DNA of 64,000 bases from Cannabis sativa (lineage: Eukaryota > Streptophyta > Magnoliopsida > Rosales > Cannabaceae). Positions 46,060 to 58,744 of this stretch are shown here, piece after piece. Under the pieces are notes generated by a model. The model did no database searches and was not told the origin of the DNA. It worked only from the letters and a program-made list of their open reading frames with translations. The stretch is from the NCBI RefSeq assembly GCF_029168945.1, contig NC_083606.1, forward strand, positions 13,542,041-13,606,040, read 5' to 3'. The translations under genes and the position numbers were made by a program. Numbering within the stretch: the first letter of the stretch is position 1; every line of letters starts with the position of its first letter.

Positions 46060-47510
46060 GCTCGTACCAATGTCTGCTCACTCTCAGACTCCCCAGGGAA
46101 TCATCACTGCTGTAGCAGGTGCGCATTATAAAAAATCTTACTTTTAGTCACAATTAACTTGTGATTAAAAATGAAAAAATTGTTACTAATTATAAATTAT
46201 TATTCCTACGTTGTGACTAAAAAATCTATGGCTAAAAGTATTAGTCACAAAAATCAAAATTTATTGTGACTAAATGTATTTTCGGTCACGATACTTGTTG
46301 TGGCTAAAACTAAATTAGTGACAATTTGTAACTAAATACTATATTTAGTCACAAGTAATTTTTTTGTTGTGACTAAAAGTCACATTTAGTCACAAATTTT
46401 TTTGTTGTGATTAAAAGGTTGTCACTAAAAAGTGACATTTTTTTTTGTAGTGGCTGCTAGCTCACTAGGCCCTTTTACCCAATCAACCTAAACACAACCC
46501 TTTAACACACTCAACCAACCTTTTCCTCTAAAGTTGGATCGTAAGAAACTATGTTCTATGGAAGACAATGGTCTCCACTATCATCAGGGGTTATAATCTT
46601 GATGGCTTCGTTAATGGCAATCCCATGCAGAGTTCATTCTAACACCCACAACAATATAAGGCGAACTTGGTTTTGGTCTTACCATCAATCCAGAGTATGA
46701 AAATTGGATAGTGAGTGATCAGTTGCTAATGGGTTGGCTGTACAGCTCAATAACCAAATGAATAGCAACTGAGGTGATGGGATGTGACTCTGCTGCTGCT
46801 CTGTGGAGAGCCCTTGAAAATCTCTATGGAGCTCACTCAAAATCGTGAATGGATGATACTCACACCTTGATGCAAACAACACAGAAAGGTTCAACATCTA
46901 TGGAGAACAATCTGAAGTAAAAAAAGGCTTGGTCAAATTCATTAGCTCTTACTAGTAACCCATACCCAAAAAACCAACTCATATCAAATGTTACCTCTGG
47001 TTTAGATATTGAGCAGTGTTCTTCAAATCGAAGCTCGATCATCAACAACCTAGCAAGAGCTACAGGGGATCCTCCTTGCTTTTCACAACAAGATGGAGTG
47101 ACTTCAGAACTTGAGTCTCAACAGCAACAATAAATCTACACATCACCCTATTTAACCAAATGCAAATCTGGCCAATCAATCATTTCCAAACAATAGAGGA
47201 GGAGGAAAAAATTCCTAATCAAATCAAGGGAATCACCATCAACATCAAAATCAGTCAAGAGGTGGTTGAGGTAACTACAACCGTGGTGGTGGCAGCGATG
47301 GAAGAGGATGTGGTGGTCGTTCAAATGGACCTAAACCAACCTCTCAAGTTTGTGGCCGTTATGGCCATTCTGCTACTATTTGCTATCACAGATACGATCA
47401 AGCTTATATCGGGTCAGATCCAAAACTTGGTGGCCAAATAAGTTAGAAACAAAACCAGCCACCAGCAGCCTACACTGCTTCAATAGAAGTTGTGGATAGT
47501 GAGGCTTGGT
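46060..47510 (+). pseudogene. Copia gag, decayed and split by a MITE
   Basis: Starts near MSAHSQTPQGIITAV (46071). After the MITE it continues KLDRKNYVLW-like sequence, TMVSTIIRGYNLDGFVNG, VMGCDSAAALWRALENLY and a CCHC-type knuckle (CGRYGHSATICYHRYD). Several stops and frameshifts are present. It ends at 47509, where the gag-only element inserted, just before the protease. Confidence 0.7.
46124..46452. mobile_element. CACTA-like MITE
   Basis: About 330 bp with many copies of TTTAGTCACAA and TTGTGACTAAA in both orientations. It ends TTTTTTTGTAGTG at 46452, and the left end CATTATAAAAAAT is a degraded inverse. The 3-bp flanks GCG and GCT match at two positions. No coding. Confidence 0.65.
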
Positions 47511-47523
47511 GTTTCAAAAAACT

Positions 47524-49268
47524 TGTTGCGATATTTTGCACACGCAAGTGTACGTACCGTTTCAAGTAGTAGACTCACCAGGAGTGAGGTCGATCCCACA
47601 GGGAGTGTAGTTAAGTACGTTAAAATTAAACTTTTACTTCTATTTGGTTAAATAAAAGAATAGAAAAGAATGAAAAATAAGAAAACTAGTAAGAAGCAAT
47701 AATTAAAGAAAATTGAAAGTTAATAAAAACTAGGGCTTCGATTTCAATTGTTTCTATTGAATATGGCCTAATATGATTATTTTCCTAATATTAATTTCTA
47801 TGCAATAGCAGGTTTACTAAGGTAATTTATAGTCTTCTCAGATATATAAATCTCAATTACATGCAAACTTTCTACTCTCGTGATAAATTTAACATGCAAC
47901 AGGCATTAAACACAGAAACCCTATAAGCTATCTAAACCATATAGGTACTCTCGTCCTATATCAAAATTCAGTTCTATTTTTCTATAGCATATTTGACACC
48001 CACTTCTCAGATGTCGCATCAAAATCATAGACAGATAATTGATGATCAGGCAATTAAAAGTAATTAAGCAAAAATAAAATAGAATACATAGAAATTAAGG
48101 GGAAAATAAATCATATTAAAACCATAAACAATGTCAAACAATATCCATCTAACCCTAATAAAGTGTTTAGTTACTCATGTTCATTGTAGCACAATTACAC
48201 ATATTAACTTTAAGAAAAGAGATAAAAATAGAGAAGAGAAGAAGAGAAGAATGCTGAAAACCCTGAGAAGTATGCCTCTAATTTTGTAGTTGATCTCTCC
48301 ACTCTATATCTGAATTCTCTCCTTTTTTTCTCTCTGAAATTGCTTGCTGAAATCAACTCCCTTCTTCTCTTTATATAGGCATTGAAGGCCTAAAAAGATG
48401 GAAAAAAACGCACATGTTTAAATTCCAATTCGAATTTAAATTTTTGGGAAACCTCAAACGAGATATTTTTTCTGCTGCGTCGACTGATAGTATTTTGGTC
48501 ATAACTCTCTCAATATTGCTCAGAATTGGACGATTCAAGATGTTCTGGAAAGATAAAAGAGAGATCTAGAACTTTCATGTTTGACCTTTTCCAAAATCTA
48601 ATCAAAAGATCGTCGAATTTAGGTTTGAATTTTCGGCTTTATTTCCTTGCACAATTTTCTCTATTTTAAATATCATGATATTTTTATCTTTTTCCCATCT
48701 TTTTCTCTGATATTTTTCGAATCTTCTTCTATTTTAAATCTGCAAAAATAAAAGATAACAAGCGTAAAAATGCTCCAAACACGATTAAAACTAAATTAAA
48801 AATATACTAAAATTAATACTAAAAATAACCTAACAAATTCTCCCAAACTAAACTTTTACTCGTCCTCGTGTAAAATACTAAATAAACATTAAACAAGTCA
48901 ATCTCCAAAACATGAGTAATTTTCAAGTAGCTTCAATAACATGATTATGAAAAAAAATTCACTTATGCATATAATCCAGAATTTCAGTTCAATTACACCC
49001 TTGACAGATTTCAATTTATTTTCATTTAGCTCATAAAACCATATAATGCAATTAACTAACAATTAAACCACTTTATGCATGCCAATTACAATCATCAATC
49101 CACTAACCCAGAATTCCATATGCTTGCAATACATACTATTCTCCACTAATATAGATTAATGCACAACTAAGAATCAGAAGGTCTTTCTAGGCTTGTAATG
49201 TTAGGCTTATGGTAAAGGTAGTTGAAATGGTCATTTAGGCTTGTCTATACCATAAGCTTCTCCAATCA
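47524..49268 (-). repeat. 3' LTR of the gag-only element
   Basis: 1745 bp, matching 51259-53009. The shared sequence starts a few bases earlier (CAAAAAACT). It keeps a short segment, TGTCTATACCA, lost in the other copy. Confidence 0.85.
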
Positions 49269-50115
49269 TGTCACCCAAAATATTTTTCACACAATCCGAA
49301 TACCCCTTTTTCTAACTACTTGAGAGATATTTAATTTTTTTTTCAACAAAATTGTAACAACTTTATATTTATTTTTTTTTTCTAGATTTGACACTGATTG
49401 TCAGATTTTTCTTTTCTTTTCTTTTTTCAAGTTGTTTCCAATCAAACTTTTTTATATTCTCTCAATTTTCACACCTTTTCCACACACATACAACAAACTT
49501 CCCATCTAAATTCTCCCAAACTAAAGATCTACTTATGGTATGATTAGGGTCAAATTGTGGATATTCATGGGTTTATTTTTTATGCTCAATATGTGTAGAA
49601 CAAAGAATAGGTTAAGGCTCAAAAAAGGTAACTAGGATAAAAATTACAAGGATGGCTTGAAAGGCACAATCGATCCAAAAAATTACCTAAATCACTTTCC
49701 TAATCATGCATAATTTATTATTTCGCCTCAAATAGCAAGCAAGCAAGTTCTAGAATTTATTTTAAACAACTTTCCACATGTTCCAATTTAGCATACATAA
49801 ATCAATTCAATTACTAGAAAATTACCTAATATGATTCTATGTTCTTTTAAGTATAAAATAAAAATTAGTCAAGAATGTAATATCACCAAGCACACGGATT
49901 TTCGAAAAAAATAAATAAACTTTTCAAATCATGCTGCCTACCTACTTTCAAATTGACTCACATTAAGCAAATCGACTCACAACAATAAAAAACTAAAAAT
50001 TAAAAATTAAAAGACATAAAACTTAAAAACTCAAAATGAAAACTAAGTCACTCCTCCCCCAAACTAAAGTGACACACTGTCCCCAATGTGACATTAAAGA
50101 AAAAGGAAAGGAAAC

Positions 50116-51063
50116 TTACCTGGGTGCCACATCAATAAGTGGTTGACGCCCATAATAAGCATCATGCAAGACAACTTGAAAATTGTTATTATACTTGCCT
50201 TCAAGCTTGGCAAGCGATGAGTTTGAACCAAAGTCAGCACCAACAACATAAGACTTTGGATGATGTGCTTGGGGAGAAGCCTTTCGTAGTTCACAGAGGA
50301 TATAATATGGTGTTGATGAAATATATGGATTCAGTGGTGGTTTATTTGTCAATATCATTGATGAAGTCGAATCAATGATGCCATGTTCTTCCTCATCCTC
50401 CAATGTCACAGTATCTACACTTTCATCTAACAACCTTTCTTCTTGTTGCTCACTCTCCACTTGGCTATCCATAACCTTGCTTATGATTTCATGTTCAATG
50501 AGTTCCTCTTCACAAGGATCTTGATCTTCAATTGTAGGCTCATTATCTTCCTTGTATTCAACTAATGACCCTTCTTCATTGTAGCAATAACTCTCATAAC
50601 TTTCATTATTGGAGTTATTACATTATGAATCATGAGCCACTGAATTATCTTATAAGGATCTCACCATGTCTGTTAAGCGATTAATCTCTCCTGGAAGTGA
50701 TTGCATAAGTGCTAGTAGTTGCTCCTCTTTTTCAGATTGTTGGGATGAATTTGGGCAATAAGGTGGGTATTGGTGACTCCAACCCTGAAGTGATGGATCC
50801 CAATGCCAGTCGTAATCAAAATCTGCCATGTTATTCAACAGATTTATTACATCATAGCCTCTCATTAATAGAGGTGCTCCAGTTGCCTCTGCTCCATAAT
50901 CAACCCAGCTTCTTGTTTCATAATTAAGTCCATTATAAAAGAGCCACGTAAAATACCCACTTGAGAAAGTGGGATAACATCTCTCTCCATACTCTTTAAA
51001 TCTCCTCCAAGCAGAATAGAATGGTTCATTGTGTTGTTGGGCAAAATCCTCAAGATATAGCAT
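50116..51063 (-). pseudogene. Gag-like protein of the gag-only retrotransposon
   Basis: One minus-strand frame from 51063 to 50116 (about 316 codons), broken by two stops near 50650 and 50627. The N-terminal part has the Tat/Athila-type gag core: EPFYSAWRRFKEYGERC, LFYNGLNYETRSWVDYGA, then VINLLNNMADFDYDWHWD. A Gln/Glu-rich segment follows, then an acidic linker (EDEEEHGIIDS) and FGSNSSLAKLEGKYNNNF. No zinc knuckle is seen. It would form the particle for this element or for a partner; the stops suggest it no longer works. Confidence 0.7.
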
Positions 51064-51231
51064 CAGAATTTATCTTGCAGGTCAAGCTCATCAATAAAAC
51101 ATTAGTAAAATAAAATAAAACTAAATTAGTACTAAAAAGATAAAAATTTAAAACAAAAAAAATATTAATACTAAAACTAAAAAGAAAAACTAAATTAGAA
51201 CAAAATTTAATTTTTAATAATATTAACTATC

Positions 51232-51249
51232 ACTCCCCGGTAACGGCGC
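51232..51249 (-). other. Primer-binding site, gag-only element
   Basis: TGGCGCCGTTACCGGGGA on the minus strand, close to the common TGGCGCCGTTGCCGGGGA of Athila/Tat elements (often assigned to tRNA-Asp). Confidence 0.8.
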
Positions 51250-51258
51250 CAAAAAACT

Positions 51259-53009
51259 TGTTGCGATATTTTGCACACGCAAGTGTACGTACCATTTCAA
51301 GTAGTAGACTCACCAGGAGTGAGGTCGATCCCACAGGGAGTGTAGTTAAGTACGTTAAAATTAAACTTTTACTTCTATTTGGTTAAATAAAAGAATAGAA
51401 AAGAATGAAAAATAAGAAAACTAGTAAGAAGCAATAATTAAAGAAAATTGAAAGTTAATAAAAACTAGGGCTTCGATTTCAATTGTTTCTATTGAATATG
51501 GCCTAATATGATTATTTTCCTAATATTAATTTCTATGCAATAGCAGGTTTACTAAGGTAATTTATAGTCTTCTCAGATATATAAATCTCAATTACATGCA
51601 AACTTTCTACTCTCGTGATAAATTTAACATGCAACAGGCATTAAACACAGAAACCCTATAAGCTATCTAAACCATATAGGTACTCTCGTCCTATATCGAA
51701 ATTCAGTTTTATTTTACTATAGCATATTTGACACTCACTTCTCAGATCTCCCATCAAAATCATAGACAGATAATTGGTGATCAGGCAATTAAAAGTAATT
51801 AAGCACAAATAAAATAGAATACATAGAAATTAAGGGGAAATTAAATCATATTAAAACCATAAATAATGTCAAACAATATCCATCTAACCCTAATAAAGAG
51901 TTTAGTTACTCATGTTCCTTGTAGCACAATTACACATATTAACTTTAAGAAAAGAGATAAAAATAGAGAAGAGAAGAAGAGAAGAATGCTGAAAACCCTG
52001 AGAAGTATGCATCTAATTTTGTAGTTGATCTCTCCACTCTATATCTGAATTCTCTCCTTTTTTTCTCTCTGAAATTGCTTGCTGAAATCAACTCCCTTCT
52101 TCCCTTTATATAGGCATTGAAGGCCTAAAAAGATGGAAAAAAACGCACATGTTTAAATTCCAATTCGAATTTAAATTTTTGGGAAACCTCAAACGAGATA
52201 TTTTTTCTGCTGCGTCGACTGATAGTATTTTGGTCATAACTCTCTCGATATTGCTCGGAATTAGACGATTAGAGATGTTCCGGAAAGATAAAAGAGAGAT
52301 CTAGAACTTTTATGTTTTGACCTTTTCCAAAATCTAATGAAAACATCGTCGAATTTAGGTTTGAAGTTTTGGCTTTATTTCCTTGCACAATTTTCTCTAT
52401 TTTAAATATCATGATATTTTTATCTTTTTCCCATTTTTTTTCTTGATATTTTTCTAATCTTCTTCTATTTTAAGTCTGCAAAAATAAAAGATAACAAGCA
52501 TAAAAATGCTCCAAACACGATTAAAACTAAATTAAAAATATACTAAAATTAATCTAAAATTAATACTAAAAATAACCTAACAAATTCCCCCAAACTAAGC
52601 TTTTACTCGTCCTCGGGTAAAACACTAAATAAACATTAAACAAGTCAATCTCCAAAACATGAGTAATTTTCAAGTAGCTTCAATAACATGATTATGAAAA
52701 AAAAAAATTCACTTATGCATATAATCCAGAATTTCAGTTCAATTACACCATTGACAGATTTCAAGTTATTTTCATTTAGCTCATAAAACCATATAATGCA
52801 ATTAACTAACAATTAAACCACTTTATGCATGCCAATTACAATCATCAATCCACTAACCCAGAATTCCATATGCTTGCAATACTTACTATTCTCCACTAAT
52901 ATAGATTAATGCACAACTAAGAATCAGAAGGTCTTTCTAGGCTTGTAATGTTAGGCTTAGGGTAAAGGTAGTTGAAATGGTCATTTAGGCTTATAAGCTT
53001 CTCCAATCA
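51259..53009 (-). repeat. 5' LTR of the gag-only element
   Basis: 1751 bp, followed inward by the primer site, which fixes the element's orientation. Confidence 0.85.
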
Positions 53010-54278
53010 CTTGGTTCGTGGACAATGGAGCAAGTAACACTGTGACAATTGATGAAAAGAACATGCTGCAGAAACAGGGGTATGGTGGTAAGGAAAACTT
53101 AATCATTAATGATTGTAATAAACTACATATCTCTCATCTTGGTTATGGTAAATTAAAAACCAATACCCTGTCTACACCCTTGCTACTAAATAATTTCCTT
53201 CTTGCCCCTAATATTGCAAAAAATTTATTAAGTTTTTCAAGTTTGACATTTGATAATGGTGTATTTGTTAAATTTCACCCTGATTGTTGTTTTGTGAAGG
53301 AAAACATCACAAAGAAGCTGTTGTTGGAAGGAGTGGTTAGGGATGGTCGCTATCAGTTCACTAACAAACTAGCCCTTAGTCAAAATCACTCAATTTTTCC
53401 CTGGTGTTTCGAGTTTGTCTAAATCAAGTGATGTTAACACAACCAATGTTCATCATTCCAAGAATGATTGTGGCATAGACGTCTAGGCCATCCATCCACT
53501 AGAGTTCTTAAGCTTGTCTGTGAGTCAAACAATGTAAAAATTCCAAAGAATGAAATAGAAAATTTCTATGAAGCTTGTCAGTTTGGAAAATCTCATGCAT
53601 TACCCTCTAAATTGTCTTCTTGTAGAGCCTCTAAGGTGCTTGAATTAATCCACACTGATCTGCGGGGGCCTGCCTGAGTTGCATCAAACACTAATTTCAG
53701 ATCTTACATACATTTTATTGATGATTTTAGTAGGTGCACGTACATGCCTATAGTCTTTGAAACAAAAATCTGATCTACTAAATGCCTTCACTGATTTCAA
53801 AGCCTTTGTTGAAAATCAATTTTATACTAAAATCAAAAGCATAAAATGTGATTGGGGTGGAGAGTATCAAGTGTTTGAGAAACTAGTGAGAACCAATGGA
53901 ATTCACTTTTAGCACTCATGTCCTCACACTTCCGCTCAAAATGGGAGAGATGAAAGAAAACATAGGAACATAGTTGAGATGGGGTTAACACTCCTTGCTC
54001 AAGCTAGTATGCTACTCAAATTTTGGGTTGATGCTTTTCAAAACTCAGTGTACCTAATTAATAGGCTGCCAACACCTATTTTACACAACAAAACACCTTT
54101 TGAGACACTATACTACAGAAAACCAGATTATAAACATATTAAAACTTTTGGAGCTACATGTTATCCTTGCATACGATCATATCAAAACCATAAATTTCAA
54201 GTTCACTCACTAAGCTGTATGAATTCGGGATACAATGATTCTTATAAGGGCTACAAATGTTTGAGTACAACAGGATAA
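53010..54278 (+). pseudogene. Copia protease and integrase remnants
   Basis: 53018-53422 holds the aspartic protease. WFVDNGASNTVT carries the catalytic Asp, though the usual DSGAS reads DNGAS. It is followed by NNFLLAPNIAKNLLSFSS. 53468-53677 is the GAG-pre-integrase zinc finger (MWHRRLGHPSTRVLKLV, ACQFGKSHALPS, ELIHTDLRGP). The integrase core is broken at 53680-53980 (YIHFIDDFSR). 53979-54278 is its end (NRLPTPILHNKTPFETLY). Multiple stops. Confidence 0.85.
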
Positions 54279-56300
54279 GTTTACATATCGAATTGTTGTT
54301 TTTAATGAAAACATGTTTCCCTTTCAGTCTAGTTTTCTAAACACTCAAGCTCTAGAAAAATAACTTGTCATTCACAATGAATCCTGGTCACAACTCCCTA
54401 ATACCCACTTCAAGCATTTGAGCTATGCACCCCAAAATACAAACTCTCATGTACCATCTCAAGCTTCTCATGATTCAACTCCTACAACAGCAACTTCACC
54501 AAATTAGGTAAATGACACAAGCTCACCACATTCAAGCTTTAACTCACTTGATCATGGATTAATAACACTAGAAAATGTCTTAGTTGGTCATAGTACAGAT
54601 GAGTATCATATACAACAAGTACATCCAAGTGAAGGCTCCATAAATGCAGACCTTGAGTTTTCGAATTCAAGTACAGAAGCTCCAACAAATGAGAATACCT
54701 TTGTCAACATTGGCCCTACAACGTGATTACTAAGGCAAAGGCTGGCATTTTCAAGCACAAAACTTATCTCAGACATGCTAAGTGGCAGCCAATACTTGAA
54801 CCAAGGAATGTGATTGAAGCTCTTCAGTAGAAGGGATGGAATAGAGCCATGTATGATGAGGTCATAGCTCTTAAGAAGAACAAAACTTGGATTTTGATTC
54901 CAAGATCAAAAGCCAACAATCAAATTTGATGTAAATGGGTGCACAAAATCATAAGAAATGCAGATGGATCCTTCCAAATTAAGGTATAAATCAAGGTTAG
55001 TAGCCAAGGGCTTTCATGAGAGAGGAAGATTAGATTATGGAGAAACTTTTAGTCCAGTTGTCAAAGCCTCTACAGTCAGAATTGTCTTGAGTATTGTTGC
55101 CTCAAAAAACTTGGATATTAGAAAACTTGACATAAACAATGCCTTCTTGAATGGGCATCTTGAAGAAGATGTATATACATGTGTCAACCAGAAGGCTTTG
55201 AAGACCCCACAAAGCCTGATCATGTGTGCAAGTTACTCAAGTCCTTATATGGACTCAAATAGGCTCTAAGAGCCTGGTTTGACAAATTAAAAGGCACTCT
55301 GCTAAAATGAAATTTTAGAATCTCTAAAGCTGATACACCCTTGTTCTTCTACATCAGCAATGACATCGTCATCATTATTTTGATCTATGGTGATGACATT
55401 ATAGTCACAGGAACAACAATGAAAATCTGGACAGGTTTATTGGAAAACTTAAAAGGTTTTTTACTTTCAAAGATCTTGGGCACTTTATTTCTTTCTTGGT
55501 ATATTGATGTTGCTAGAACTAAAACTGGTCTTTATCTCACTCAAACTAAATACATTGAAGATCTGTCGGAGAAGAACAATTTACAGCATCTGAAACCATG
55601 TCCCACTCCTATAGCTACTGGTAAATCTTTGTCTCTCTCTGATGGCAAGCTAATGGAAAATCCAACCACCTACAAAAGTCTTATTGGAGCTTTACAGTAT
55701 TTGAATCACACCAGACCTGACATCAGCTTGAAGTTAACTCTCTAAGTCAGTCTCTTAAAGCTCCAACAACTTCACATTGGAGTGCAGCTAAAAGAATCTT
55801 AAGATACCTCAAAGGTACCAGCACTCAAGGCCCACATATCAGCTGCAGTGGCAGATTCAATCTTACTGGCTACTCTGATGCATATTAGGCCAACAATGTT
55901 GATGACAGAAGATCTGTTGGTGGATACTGTGTCTATCTTGGAGAGTCACTTATGTCCTGGTCCTCTAAGAAACAAGCAGTTGTATCAAGATACAGCACAA
56001 AGTCTAAATACAGAGCACTTGCTCATGTTAGTGTTGAAATAACCTAGATTGAGTCCTTGCTAAAAGAAATCAAGTTTCCTCTTCCTGTTTTTCCAAGCAC
56101 CTGTTGTGATAATATGAGTGCAAGTGCTTTGGCCTCAAATCCAATTTATCATGCTCGCACTAAGCGCATAGAAATTGACATACTTTTTTGAGAGACAAGG
56201 TTTTGAACAAGACATTGGAAGTCAGATCTATCTCTTCAGCAAATCAAATAGCAGATTGCATGACAAAGCCTCTCTCTCTCTCATTCAAGGTTCTTGTTTA
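54279..56300 (+). pseudogene. Copia reverse transcriptase and RNase H remnants
   Basis: A low-complexity Ser/Thr linker is followed by RT pieces. 54958-55269 has [31 protein letters not shown] and [15 protein letters not shown]. 55341-55745 has the catalytic IYGDDIIVTG, then TKYIEDL and LNHTRPDI. 55750-56290 keeps RNase H traces with breaks, down to the purine tract at 56297. The Asp pair of the active site is present, but the frame is interrupted many times. Confidence 0.85.
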
Positions 56301-56308
56301 AGGGGTGG

Positions 56309-56560
56309 TGTTAAGAAAGTTAATTAATTATTGCTTAATGTTAATTACTCCATTTTGTATCATTGTCAAGGGTTGTTATCATTATTTTCTGTGTATTGCT
56401 TTTTCGATTTTGTATGTGCCCTTGGCACCGGACATTAGGGCCACAAGTCACCTTGTCATTGGTTCTTGTATTCACCATCAAAGTATAAATAGAAAACTTT
56501 ATACTCAGCCTCCTTTAAGCTGAAATTTCCAATCATTTTTGTGCATTAATTCTTTAATTG
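56309..56560 (+). repeat. Copia 3' LTR
   Basis: Begins TGTTAAGAAAG; about 250 bp. It contains TATAAATAG and ends near TGCATTAATTCTTTAA, matching the sequence just before the primer site at 46040. The right edge is approximate. Confidence 0.65.
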
Positions 56561-56726
56561 GTTATACGTGAAGGTTTAAGTATATCAAAATTTTAATTAT
56601 TTTTACCTATTTCTCGGTATTATTATTATTTTTTCGATTTTTAGTTTGGAGATTTCAGCTAGGTTGAAAGTTGAAACCCTTACTGCTATATTGTAACAAA
56701 CAATGACTAAACTAATAAACGTTCAA

Positions 56727-58548
56727 TCAGGAGATGTTCAAGTTGAGTCGTCTTAACCAAATTGAGTGAAGCACCATGTGAATCACATCAAACGGTTGAG
56801 CCGGTCTATTCAATACAAAATGTCTTTTTACCTGAGAAACCTTATGATATAGTATCAAGTACTTCTCATTTGAAATATCACTTAAGATGTTCTTAATTTC
56901 AGGTATTTTTGAGATTGGGATTTGAATGCTAAATTGATTCCAATCAAGTACATCATTGAAGGGTAATGAGTAGCTATCAGAGATTATTACAGGGACACAC
57001 CCAGCATTGATCGCCTCCACCACTCTTGGGCTAGCCACTTCGTATCCACTTGGACACAAACAATACTTACTTTTTCCCATCAGCTTAGTGTAATTTTGCC
57101 CTCTTGGTACCTTGTCAAACACCTGAATCTCTTTATCTTTGTCTTTCCATTGCTCGAACAAGATCTTTCTAATATATCCATGGAGTACACCAGCAAAAAA
57201 GGCTAATATTTTGCGCCTTTGCGGGGATTGGCCCAAATCTGCTGGGCCCAATGTTCCTCTTCTCAAATAGATTTCAGGTAGTGATACATCTCTTTTGGGT
57301 AGAAATCCTTCTGACATGTTGGCATTACATATAACTCTTATAAAGTTTTTGAAGAGATGAGAATTTCCATGTGATACTTCTGGACCCTGAATTAAGAGTA
57401 TAGCAGAAAAAAAATATATGTTTAATTTCATCAATGAAATAAGAGTTTACACATTGTTTTAATAAGAGTTTATACTAGAAGAATGTACATGTATCTCACC
57501 CAATCATGGGAGGAAACCATGAAATGATCAGCACCATTGCTTTCATTCCAAAATGGGTACTTATTAGCCACAACACTAACATAGTCATTCATCACTCGAT
57601 AGAGGCGATCTCGATTGTAGTCAGACGGGTGAATAATAGGGCTATAAATAAACATAATGATGTTAAATACACTGATAGGAATCAAAAATGTGTGCGCCTC
57701 CTCAGGATATTTAGCCCTGAAAGGACTCTCCTCACTCTCTATTTCTTCAATGAATTGTCCTTCAATAGCATACACGCTACGCATTGGGCCCATGTGGAAT
57801 ATTGGTCGTTCTCCTTCCTTGTAGCTCCACACTTTGAATCTTTTTACCATCTCAATATGACTCCTTTATTGGCCCCAAAAAATATATAAGTTAATTAAAC
57901 ATAGCACTCTTTTTGGGTGTCAAACCTATTAATGCATATTTAAAGTGGTACCATTTACTTACTGGTGAAAAGCATATGGGTTTCTGTAAATTGAACCTTT
58001 TGGTACAAAGCTCTCATTCTTATCAGACTTAAAACTTTTGGAAATAATAGCTTGACGAATAGCTAGTCGGGCCTTAGCCAGATCATACTCAATTCTCTTC
58101 AACTTATTCTTCTTCTTCTTGATTATCTGCTCAAAAGCACATACAGTATACACATTAGCTACAAATAAATTTAACTAAAACACTTGCTGTACATAAATAT
58201 CTTCTATATATATATATATTCCCATATACCAGAAAAAGAAAAAAAACCAATGATGCTCACCTTTTTAGCAGGAATGTGATAGTTATTAATAGTAATCATT
58301 GTATTGTTTTGATGCTTTAAACTTGAGAGAAAAGTGTCTTCATCAGAAACTTTTGGTGGAACTATAACGTTACTGGTGTTCGAAATATGATAAATGAGAA
58401 TAGGAATAGAGGTATTAATATAATTATTATTGATAAATTGGATTTGGCTCAAGGTTATATTATTATGCAAAAGGAAAGGAAGAAGAAGAAGAAGTAGGGA
58501 AGTTGAAATGAACAACAAAATTGTGGAATGACTTAAGGTTGAAGCCAT
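56727..58548 (-). CDS. GT47 exostosin-family glycosyltransferase, copy 2 (4 exons, 491 aa)
   Basis: Exons are 58548-58261, 58126-57963, 57863-57500 and 57386-56727, phases 0, 2, 0, total 1476 bp. The exon 3 length (364 bp) is identical to copy 1. An in-frame ATG lies 19 codons upstream at 58605, but MASTLSHSTILLF at 58548 is chosen because copies 1 and 3 start there. It has a signal anchor at residues 8-27 and a longer stem than copy 1. The exostosin domain is intact: [81 protein letters not shown]. It is very similar to copy 1 in exons 3-4 and much less so in the stem, as usual for these Golgi enzymes. Probably functional. Confidence 0.93.
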
Positions 58549-58639
58549 GGCTTCTAGTGGCTGAAATAATTGATCGATTACATATATATTAACTTCAAGG
58601 TTCATTACATATATAATAATGATCTAGAATTATGTCTAG

Positions 58640-58658
58640 CACGTGTCTCCCATATATA
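58640..58658 (-). promoter_or_regulatory. TATA-like box and G-box, GT47 copy 2
   Basis: TATATATG (58651-58658, minus) about 100 bases upstream of the ATG, next to a CACGTG G-box at 58640-58645. Confidence 0.45.
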
Positions 58659-58744
58659 CGTATCTAATTATAGTTAATTTAATATAAGAATTACATCTCC
58701 ATACCCAACATGAGATTAAAAATGTGATAAACGGTCACTAAATT

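Larger units (their letters stand above)
47524..53009 (-). mobile_element. Gag-only LTR retrotransposon (TR-GAG-like, Tat/Athila-type), minus strand
   Basis: The LTRs are 47524-49268 (1745 bp) and 51259-53009 (1751 bp), TGTTGCGATATT to CTCCAATCA. On the minus strand the primer site TGGCGCCGTTACCGGGGA (51232-51249) is the type used by Athila/Tat gypsy elements. A purine-rich TTTTGGGTGACA adjoins the 3' LTR at 49269-49280. The 2-kb interior encodes only a Gag-like protein, with no protease, RT or integrase. It sits inside the copia protease coding sequence. CTTGGT occurs on both sides (47505-47510, 53010-53015), though the left one is about 13 bases from the LTR. The LTRs differ by a few percent by eye. 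Confidence 0.85.
45840..56560 (+). mobile_element. Decayed Ty1/copia retrotransposon, interrupted by a MITE and a gag-only LTR element
   Basis: The primer site TGGTATCAGAGC is at about 46040-46051. The 5' LTR part before it (TCTTTTGAGCTGAGATTT ... TTTTGTGCATTCTTTAA) matches the end of the 3' LTR (about 56505-56560). The 3' LTR begins TGTTAAGAAAG at 56309 after the purine tract TTAAGGGGTGGTG, and contains a TATAAATAG box near 56484. Between them lie gag, PR, INT, RT and RNase H remnants on the plus strand in copia order. The left boundary is approximate and no TSD is clear. This insertion separates GT47 copies 1 and 2. Confidence 0.75.
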
